Origin: Micromussa lordhowensis
Taxonomy: Eukaryota > Cnidaria > Anthozoa > Scleractinia > Lobophylliidae
Assembly (NCBI GenBank): GCA_964020085.1
Contig: OZ026597.1
Location: forward strand, 7,657,310 to 7,721,309
Reading direction: 5' to 3'
Length of the DNA stretch: 64,000 nt
Part shown: piece by piece, positions 55,291-64,000 of the stretch
Layout of the letters: every line of letters starts with the position of its first letter
Numbering within the stretch: position 1 is the stretch's first letter
Position numbers and translations under genes: made by a program
The notes under the pieces: model-generated
What the model was told of the DNA's origin: nothing
What the model saw: only the letters and a program-made list of their open reading frames with translations
The model's database searches: none

Positions 55291-58134
55291 CCTGGGAACG
55301 CCACGCGCGAGTAACGAGTTGCGCGAGACGAGTGTTTTTTTTGCCTCGCGAGCGCTAGTCTAATCACACCCTGTATATGTAACTGCTCCAGCTCCTGCTC
55401 TTGTTACCTTGTGTTCATATAAAAATATATTTGTTACGTTTTTTGCATCGTTCTGTATCTCGGTTATTCAAATTGCAACTTTTTTGTTTAATGGGTAAAC
55501 TGCATGTGGTAGTCAGTTCCCCGCTGAAACTGATGACTACAAGAATTCAGGCTTTGCCTGACGAAATATTGGAAATGAAGCCCTCAGTCCCAAACGTGTG
55601 GTCAGCCTTCGTTTCAGGGCCGTAGCCAGAAAAAAAATTTGACTGAGGCAATGTCTATGAATAACTTATGACTGAGGCAATCACTCCATGGTTGATTTCT
55701 CTTCCTAGGTATTAGGCACTATAAACAACAAAAGCCAAAGAAATGACCTAGGCAAGTGCCTCGGTTGGCCTAGCTACTGCGGTGCGTTTATTAGTATGCA
55801 ATTCTATATTTATCCAACCTCTCCGGCCAGCAAACTACAGCATCTAGGGAAAACCCTTACCAGTATATTTTTTGTTTGCTTAATGGAATCTACAAACAAT
55901 CGAAAATCGAAAAATAAAATTAGATATCGTTGTTTTTTCACTGTGTTTTAGCCATCTGAAAACGTGAAATTTCACTTCCGGTTGGGTCAGAAACCGCGGG
56001 AGGTTTGTACCTGGGACTAGTCACGCCGTGACGTCATACTTTGAATCAAAATTGGAATTTTAAGTTTAATTGCCAAATTCATAGCATATTTCACTTAGGG
56101 TTAAGTTTTTTAATCGTTTCCATTTGTTTGTTACGCGCAGTTTGTCACCTGGGGATTGTAAGTTTTGAAATATGAAAACTCGTCATCTTCATCCTCGGCA
56201 AACTGCCCGTGAAAAATATAACAGAATAGCAAGAGACCTTCAATGGTCGGCGCTTCCCATTTCATCAAAAATTCCGAAACGAGGACAAATGACACGGAAA
56301 TTTCCTGGGAAAGTGCCCAACGATACCTTATCAAACTGAAGGGGAGAATGGTTGGAATAATCCGCCGGGCCGGAGTTTCTTTACTCCCCCCTGAATGGGA
56401 TGCTAGTCCATTAGAGGGTTATCGCCCAGTATTGTTTTTCGCCGGCACTAATTCATACACCTTGGTGATTAGAGGTACAGTGGCGTTATCTTGCAGTTTG
56501 CCAAGAACACATCACTGTGACCTCAGCCACGGAAACCGGGCCGCCTCGGACCCGCAGTCAAGCGCACTGGAGATACGTGTTATTGTGTAGAGAATGAAGA
56601 AAATGAACCGCCTTTCCATGAATACAAACAAACGGCAAATTTTTATTATATTATATTACATATATTTTATAACTCTTCTTAGTTTACTAAATACAAAATT
56701 GTGGAAAAATCAACAAAAATAAGAGGAAAGTGCATTTCTTGTTGAAAGATAAGGTTTACAAAGATATATATTGCAATAAATTTACATCCTTAAAAATGCT
56801 AAATACAATAAATTACACGACTGTTGAGTAGGAAAATAATTTTTTTATAAAACTTCGAGTATACGACATGCACCCTCATGAGAAGCCACATTACAAGATA
56901 ACGACATTAAAAACCACATTTCGTGGCTTCATGATATAGAAGTAATAATTTTCAGATTCAAACGAACACGAGGGTGACATTCAAAGTCTCACGCCGGGTC
57001 CCAGGGTTTGCCAAGTTCGTTCCCACGGCCTTCGCCTTTGGTGGTCCGCAAGACGAAGACTGGTAACGAGATGAATCACAGGTTATCTAAATACGGGTGC
57101 GTTTTTCTTTATTTTATTCTTTATTTTAAATAGAAGATATCAGTAGTTATAACACAAAGGTCCTGTACATTTTTTTAAAATCTGAGGTTCCTAGAAATGG
57201 GCCTGTAAGCTAGTACCTTTTTTTTTAATTTAACATTTAAGCTAATGCCTAACGTATGTAAGAGACGGACCGTGTAACCCCGTTCCAGGGAGCGGGAAGT
57301 AGAAAGACCCTGGAAAGGAGGATTCGGACCGCTAGTCAAAATTGCAATAATTAATTGCACAGCGATCTTAGGAAAGAAAACTCTGGCTACTGAAGAAGTC
57401 CAAAACAAGACAGCTATCTTAAGTCATTGTTTCAATGTACAAAATGTTCTTCAAATTGAAGGAAAGGTTTGCAAATTTTTAGTTCCCTGACGCCAAAAAA
57501 CCCAAAGAGGTCACAATAAGCCAGCAAAAGAAGACGAATGATAAAGATTGAGGCAGACCTCAAACGGCGCTGAAACGTTAACTCCCGTAAGCTAACAGTC
57601 TTTAGGAGGCAGATCATAAATTATTACAAATTGACCACTTTTGACTTTAAATAGGCCATACTGAGTAAACTACAAATTACACAGCGCACTTGTATAAATC
57701 ATCCCTGACAATGAATGTTCTTTCCATGCATAACAACTAAATTGTTATGTCGTTCCTCCTGTAACAGGGCGTCTCATACAAACTTCATAGGAAAATCGTA
57801 ACTTGAGCGTTAAATGTTCTTCGTTAGAATTCGCTTTGACTTCTAGGCTTCTTTTTCTCATTTATGGCGCGCGAAAATTGTAGCGAGAGCAAGCGAAGAA
57901 CTCTGATTGGTATGGTAACGTCAAAACGTTCAACAGTCAGCCCTACCGCGTTTTTGAGGGTCTGCTTTGACACCTTTCTCCCGCTAGAAAATTCTGCTCA
58001 TTACCGCAGAAAAAGCGCCCCGGCCAGGAAAGACAAGCTTTGCTTACACGGTCTAATGAGATCAAGATTGAACTGGTTCTCGCAGCACGGTATCTACATG
58101 TAAACGAGCACAGGCAAATTACGAATTAGTGACA
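55291..58134. other. Intergenic, no supported gene
   Basis: No exon chain could be built on either strand. An open stretch at 56243-56587 (115 codons, plus) shows no recognised domain and part of it (from about 56460) resembles SINE-derived coding noise. The word CGGGTCCCAGGGTTTGCC near 56995 and similar patches look repeat-derived but were not delimited. Confidence 0.35.
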
Positions 58135-58499
58135 GAGGCAGATCCAGGGTAGGGGTTGAGGGGGTTGCAATCCCCCTCCCCCTTTGAAAAGTTTTCTTTT
58201 TCGTTATTTCTTCACCAATTGACTGAATGTCAAGTAAGGAAAAGATAACGTTCATTTCGCGGCTGCATTGTTATTTTTGGTTTAGGTTTCAGGGCTAGGG
58301 CTAGGGCTACCTATCTACCTACCCAACTTTTCGAACCCTTTCGAGTTTCAGGAATGCTGGAAATGGCGTTTTAGAGGGTAAAATCGGAAGAATCCTCCGG
58401 GGAGGCATGGCCCTGGACCCTCCACTCCCTCCCCCCCCCCCCCCCCGTGGAATCTCTTGCATGCCATCCCCCCTTTCAGGAATTCCTGGATCCGCCTTT
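58135..58499. mobile_element. MITE with AGGCGGATCCAGG-type ends
   Basis: AGGCAGATCCAGG at the left and CCTGGATCCGCCTTT at the right are inverted copies. The interior has a C17 run near 58430-58446 and AGGGCTAGGGCTAGGGCT near 58290. Non-coding. Confidence 0.65.
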
Positions 58500-59077
58500 A
58501 AGGCGGGGGTAAACATGAATAGGCGTGAAATTTGAAATGATGTAAAAAAAGAAATTGTTACGATTCAGATGGGTTGGAAACACTACCAGACAGTTGACCC
58601 CCCGCAAAAGAGAGCCCCAGGTTGCTAGGGGACTGTTTGGTATCCGTCTACTAATTCTTCACTTCAAATTTAAATTTTCCAAATCCATCAAATCTTCAAC
58701 ATTTCATATTTTCCTCAATTTAACCTATCCTTTGAGAAAAAATATCTCTTTCCCAAAATGCCCAAAAATCACCCAAAAATTTACAGAAAACCGCCAAACA
58801 GTGGTTAATGAGATAAGCAGAGAGATTCAGTGTCGCTTGAAACGTGACCGAGATATTGGCAGAAAGGCCAAGTTAAGCGACCTCGACACAGCCTTCACGT
58901 GTACCCCCGTCTTAAGTGACCGATCGCATCATGATTATTTTCTCTCATCAAAGCAATATTTAGCAAAAGCGTTTCAGTCACTCTAATTTGTAGGTTTAAG
59001 TCCTATGTTCGCCTCCAAACCACATGGATCACTGACTTAATCGACCGATTCACCCAGAAACCATTGAAATCACGAAT
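58500..59077. other. Intergenic or 3' UTR of the Kazal gene
   Basis: It lies just downstream of the stop of the Kazal gene. A 143-codon open stretch on the plus strand (58555-58983) has no recognisable domain and low-complexity composition; I do not support it as a gene. Confidence 0.35.
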
Positions 59078-62000
59078 TTACTGGTAACGCTTTATCTTAC
59101 GCAAGTTCTTTTTCAATGCTTTTATGAGCGCACTCATCAATACTACTTTATCCCTACGGTCCATTTTTTTGTACTTGGGTGTTGCAATAGCCAGTCCATA
59201 CTTCTTTTTCAAAACGTTCACAAAGTGTTTAAGGGAGATGTAGTAGTTGTCTATGTTGTCCATGATGTCCGTTTCACCGGAAGTGGAACTTTCATCTGGT
59301 GGTTCGTCCCCAGGCCTCTGACCTTGAACCGCGTTGTCACCTGGTAAAGGACCAAATAACATCTAAAATAAGTCACTGATGATGATGGAGAGAGGAAACG
59401 TTTATTTATCCTCGGTTTTACATGAGGCCTCTAGCATGTACTGCTAACGACCGAAAAATAAAGAAATAAATGAATTTTTGAATGGAAAAAAGCCTGATGC
59501 CGAGGAAAAAAAAAACTAAAAGAGGGAGACAATCCTTCCAAGCTTTACAACTTTGCTGTCCTTAATTTAAAGTGATATGGAATAGACCCGACTATACTGA
59601 CAAACCGGGATAAGCTCCGGCCTGATGGGCCACTTGGCTCGTATGCAGACTTTACTTTACTTTATTAGTTTAACACTAATGGTTTGGTCTTAGTCTTAGT
59701 AGTTAGAGAACACAAGACGTGGAGAAGTGAATATTGGCAGCTTGAATTTCTACTGGATAAGACTTGCATTAAGCTCTTTGTAGGACGAATGCAAGCATCA
59801 TTCAAAGCCTAGCCTGGAAGCAAACTCTGTGAGCAGATAACCAAAATATAACAAGAGATGTGTGGGAAACGTTCACTTCACTACTCATTATCTGAGCGAT
59901 CCAATCAAAGCACACCTTATATCCGCAACATATTGATACTGTGTTGTGTCTGTTACCTTTACAAGCTCCTAGATGATCCACATCGATAAACGTCTTGATT
60001 TTGCACATTTCCTTGCGCAAACTGCTGTAGTCCTGGTAAGTTTTTCCGTCAGTGCCACACAATGTCATGGGTTGGAGGTTTTCCGAACACCCTCGCTCAG
60101 CCTTTCTTGGGTCGGACATGTTACAGGAGCACGTGACACACCGGGGTCTACCGGAAGCGTCCGCAACACACAGTTTGTTCCCACAGTTGATGTTGTCACA
60201 CGTAGCATTTTCTAATTGAAATAAAGACAAGGCTGATACAGCACGACGTTTTGGTTGGCTTCAAAAATATTGTGTTCCTTAAAAACTACCCACGAATAGC
60301 GGTAAAATTCATGGTTCTAGTTTTTTCCCGGTTACATGTTCCCTCGTATGAAAAATACAGGATTTTGAGGCTTTTTCCGATAACGAAGACAAGATACTTT
60401 ATAAAACCCTTTCAGGATATCTCAAAAAGAGGTTAAAGTACAAAATTAGTACGCATCTCATCTAGAACAGCTAAGCTATAGCTAAGGTATGCTAAGATAA
60501 TAAATGCTAAATAATTGGCTAACAAAAGCGACAGTGCAATTAATGAGAATTATATTAAAATAATATCAAAATGGGATGTTTCGCCGCATGGCAATATCTC
60601 CACACCACATTCTTAAATCATGTTCCTACACTATGTCCCTTAATCATATCCCTGCTGCTCCATGCCCGTACTTCACTATGTCCCTGCACCATGCTCCTAC
60701 ACTATGTCCCTACAACATGACCCCTCGTGTGTGCCGACCTTTTCCGGCGATCAGACCTTTTTCTTTTGATCACAAAAAGAGCGCCTGATCTCAGGTTATG
60801 TCGACCTTTAATCGTGATTTCATATCGACAGACGAAAGACTTTATGCATGCAATCCAACATATATACACACAAAATGACATTGTTGTTGACTACGGAGAA
60901 CGATCTCAAAAGGGCTACAACTCACCAATACATTTGCCTTTGTAAGCCATGCCAATAGTTTTTCCTTGTTTGCAGGTCTCTCGCCTCAGATGACAACTGC
61001 TTTCATACTGAACACCATCTGCACCACACAGGGGGCCATCTTTTTTACCACGTTTGAAGCAGAGGGAGTCACAGCGTTGAACACAGGAGGCCCGCTTGTA
61101 CTGATCAACCATACAAGTGCCATTGTTACGGCACACCACCTTGTCGCATCCGTCTGGGAGAAGCGATGCACAGGAAAACTTCAGATAGTCATGAGTACAG
61201 TTTTAGGATAGAAACTATGCTATTAATGTGAACTGAGACTCTCACGTGCTGCTGTGCGCTGACACAAACAGGTATCTTTCAAATAAATACGCTCAATTTT
61301 TTGCAGATCTATCACCAGGGTGTAATTATTCAATAAAAGCAAGCGACAGATCTTCCACGTGGTACTGTTCCATTGAAAAACCCTTTTTAAGTTTGAACAC
61401 AGGAACACGCTCAGTGAGAGAACAGTTGGAAAAGGAAGCGAAGATGATTTATGGAATGCTAACTTACATTGGCAAGTTCCCTCGTAAGCCACCTCCATGT
61501 CAAATCTACGATGACGGCAAGCTTTCTTTCGAAGTTCGCACTCATTGCTGTAGTTACCTCCATCATTGCCACACACTGGCTGGTATGCTCTGCTACTGCA
61601 GCCAGTACAAACACATTTGAACTGTCCGTTCGTCGTCACCTTGGGTCTTGCGGTGCAGACTTTATCGGGGGGAGGTTCTACCTTGCTCTCAGACGCTGCA
61701 CAAGTAAATTGTACAAGAAGTTAGATCTCATGTTTCTAAAAACAACAATTTAGTGGTAATTAATTAGTTGCTATCTTAATAATTACACTCCACTCGGTCC
61801 AATTACTATTACTAATTGATTAATTATTTTATTAATTGATATTAATTTATAAAACAAACATTAAAAGTTTATATCCTACTCTGTCGCTCAACGAAAGGAA
61901 CGAAAGGCTTGCGACCTACTGGCCCAACGGCCCGAAAGCCCTGTAAAATGTGGTCTCAGTAATCTCACTAAAATTGCCTCATTGCAACCATCGATAACTC

Positions 62001-63392
62001 TTCTTCCCGTTCGCTTTCTACCAAGGTTCCAAGGTTTATCTTACACACCCGAGAATCGCTGGTTTCCAACTTTAGGTTCCATTTCTGCCGCGTCTCGATG
62101 CGTAACCGATCATCATGGGCAAAGCAATCGCCAACAGCATTATGTCACATATTAATCGCATTCAACGTCTGGGCCGCCTGTGATTTGCAATGCATCTAGA
62201 CACTTCCTCATAACTCCCTTGCTGCCTGAATTACTTTGGTTACCAGTACGCAAACGCATTATGTGCATTAAAGCTATTCACGGAAAAGCACCCAGCTATA
62301 TTATTGGTCTATCGTGTTACCCAATCAAAATTACGTACACCGTAACGGAAATTCTAAGCCACCGGAAAAGATCACAACAACATTCACTGGTTCAGTGTCC
62401 TCAGCAAGTATTTTCCCGGGCAGCACCAAATACGTCGGTCGCCGTTCATTGTGAAGTGCGAATTCAAACTCTTTAGGTCTTTTTAAATCTTAACAGAACA
62501 CTTTTTACACAGAATTTAGACAATCTAATTGTATTTTTTTGGATATCATTAGTTGTTAGTCTTTTTTAAAATAAATGAACTACTTAATATATTGTTAGGG
62601 TTTCCAATCATTTAAAACTTCGTTATTTAATTTTATAACATAGATAGGACCCTGCGCGCGCTCTGATTGGTCAAAAACCCATGTTTTACCAGAGTATAAA
62701 ACATAGAAAAAGCGTGTTTTATTGTTTTGCGCGCGTAAAATCTATATCATAAAGCAAATCAAGAAGCCTAAGCCGTGTATTACACTGTGGTAAAACACTG
62801 CGGACATTTGAGAATACTCGAGAAATGTAGAAAACACTTGCCTGCGGCTCGTGTTTTCTACATTTCCCTCGTGTTCTCAAATGCCAGTCGTGTTTTATCT
62901 CAGTGTAATATACGGCTTAGGCTTCTTTATTTGTTAAATAATTTTTATTTTACAGTTCTTCAGTTTTCCTATCTTTTTTAATCATTTCGAATTTAATCTT
63001 TGATCACTGTATTTGATTTCACTTCAACTTTTTGTTTGTTTTGTATAATTTTTATTTGCACGCCTTTTTCAAATTTTCCCTCTCTTTACGGCATTTATGA
63101 TTCTATTTAAAGTTATAACGTGTAATTTAAGGTAAAGTGTAAACAAAGACTGATCTTAAATACCACTGCTTTGACTTGAACCTACCGTTTGCCTTAACGG
63201 TTCGCGGGCCACACGGTAAACAGGACCTGGCTTGAAAAAATTGCAAGAAGAAAGGGATTGAGGTGTTGGAAATGCGGTAGTACAAGTTTCCGTTTGCGTT
63301 TTGTGGCAACTGACAGCAATCGTTAATGGGTCTATAATGATCGACACGGTCCGTCCCTTTACACTCGTTGTTCGTGAAACAGATCTTGCCAC
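59078..63392 (-). CDS. Secreted three-Kazal-domain protein, 5' end missing
   Basis: Exons in coding order: 63186-63392, 61468-61695, 60926-61153, 59957-60211, 59078-59340; all GT-AG, phases 1-1-1-1, stop TAA at 59080-59078. The first exon has a Cys-rich module with paired cysteines (NDCCQLP, SCLPCGP) that I cannot name. The next three each carry one follistatin/agrin-type Kazal domain, with VCGNDGGNYSNECELRKKAC, LCGADGVQYESSCHLRRETC and LCGTDGKTYQDYSSLRKEMC. The third lacks the usual Cys before the LRKE helix (S instead). The last exon gives a P/D/S-rich linker and a strongly basic helix ending KKNLRKIKRYQ. Kazal domains inhibit serine proteases or serve as matrix modules. No signal-peptide exon was found right of 63392. 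Confidence 0.82.
59595..59670 (+). mobile_element. SINE 3' fragment
   Basis: GGGATAAGCTCCGGCCTGAT and CACTTGGCTCGTATGCAGAC match the end of the SINEs at 14321 and 41480, followed by a TTTAC-rich tail. Confidence 0.6.
60615..60725. repeat. Degenerate short tandem repeat
   Basis: ACTATGTCCCT, ACCATGCTCCT and similar 11-17 base words recur about seven times in a Kazal-gene intron. Confidence 0.55.
62140..62580 (+). pseudogene. Non-LTR retrotransposon reverse-transcriptase tail fragment
   Basis: The open stretch 62180-62473 includes HFLITPLLPELLWLPVRKRI, then KAIHGKAPSYI and FSRAAPNTS. This follows the conserved end of CR1/L2-like reverse transcriptases (ITPLL..L.WLPV..RI.., KALHG.AP.Y, FS.AAP). 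Only this C-terminal end is present, 5'-truncated, and the last part is degraded. It lies in a Kazal-gene intron on the opposite strand. Confidence 0.7.
62763..62925. repeat. Long foldback (75 bp arms)
   Basis: Arms 62763-62837 and 62850-62925 (GAAGCCTAAGCCGTGTATTA at the outer end) are inverted copies with few mismatches. The preceding 62650-62760, with two GCGCGCG patches, may be part of the same element. Confidence 0.8.
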
Positions 63393-63689
63393 CTGAAATT
63401 TAATTTAAATGCCAAGCATTAGCGGCGAGATAAAACGAACGAACTGTTTCATTAACAGAAGTAATAAGTTCGCTTTGCATTACTGAAAAGACATGTCTAG
63501 CTTCATTTCTCTTGTCAGCGGAAAGGCCGACGTTATAGGATTTAAGATACGGATGGTAAAAGCAAAACCGAACAAGTCCTGTAAACGAGCAGTGTTTACA
63601 TCTACTCCATTCACCATCTCAGATAGCAGTAAGGGTGGCCATAAGAACCAATGTATATTTACATTTTTTTATTCTGTATTTTGCCCGGC

Positions 63690-63780
63690 ATAGTCAATCG
63701 AACCCAATCGAACTGTATTTCAATCGAACTGAATCGAACTCAATTTAATCGAACTCACACAAAAATATATAAAGCGGACA

Positions 63781-63817
<37 letters not shown>

Positions 63818-64000
63818 TATTACAAGATGATTTGGTTTTATCAACTGGGTTGATAATGTGAATTGGCCACCGTAACTGAAGAGATTCGGAAGCTGACGTT
63901 TCGAGCGTTAGCCCTTCGTTGGAGCGAATTGGATTCGCTCCGACGAAGGGCTAACGCTCGAAACGTTAATTGGACAATCGAACTAAATCGAACTTTTGAT
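63690..64000. repeat. AATCGAACT repeat cluster enclosing a hairpin
   Basis: AATCGAACT-type 9-mers recur about six times at 63690-63757 and twice at 63976-63995. Between them lies a 33 bp-arm hairpin, 63896-63928 with 63934-63966 (ACGTTTCGAGCGTTAGCCC), one mismatch. The window ends inside the second cluster, so the element may continue. Confidence 0.7.

Noticed and set aside
56243..56587. 115-codon open frame, plus strand
   Set aside because: No domain, no supported splice partners, and its end resembles repeat-derived noise.
58555..58983. 143-codon open frame, plus strand
   Set aside because: Low-complexity composition without recognisable domain; it lies downstream of the Kazal gene in probable UTR or spacer.

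Overview
The window looks like nuclear DNA of an anthozoan cnidarian, most likely a stony coral or a close hexacorallian. This is inferred from intron-rich animal genes with short GT-AG exons, an AT-rich background, and introns and spacers packed with small palindromic (MITE-like) elements and tRNA-derived SINEs. The species cannot be named from the sequence. No bacterial, CRISPR or rRNA features are seen.

Minus strand, 43651 down to 7358: one gene fills most of the window. I could chain 39 exons with conventional splice sites (one exception) into a single open frame of 1664 codons. It encodes a kinesin-14 with a disordered N-terminus, about 950 residues of coiled coil and a C-terminal motor. 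The architecture matches sea-urchin kinesin-C, the animal relative of plant KCBP. Its introns hold a nearly intact, young Ty3/Gypsy LTR retrotransposon (24786-29480), a 5'-truncated LINE (11877-13273), SINEs and several TTAA-flanked MITEs. The intron that splits the ATP-binding P-loop region appears to be a U12-type AT-AC intron.

Plus strand, 44125-54004: a divergently transcribed gene starts only about 470 bp from the kinesin start codon. Its eight exons give a 416-residue secretory-pathway protein with a signal peptide, a JmjC/cupin-like 2-oxoglutarate oxygenase core, one canonical EF-hand, an acidic tail and a C-terminal HTEL (KDEL-like ER retention). It is probably an ER-lumen hydroxylase.

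Minus strand, 63392 down to 59078: the 3' part of a secreted gene with a cysteine-rich module, three Kazal/follistatin-type domains and a basic C-terminal tail. Its 5' end was not found.

Left edge: a tropomyosin-like first exon lies on the minus strand at 4303-4416, with the rest of that gene presumably to the left. A possible C-terminal coding fragment on the plus strand ends at base 75. The remaining DNA is dominated by repeats: foldback elements, a pair of inverted repeats about 50 kb apart, elements made of degenerate TCGA/GTGTCAATC units, long perfect hairpins and microsatellites.
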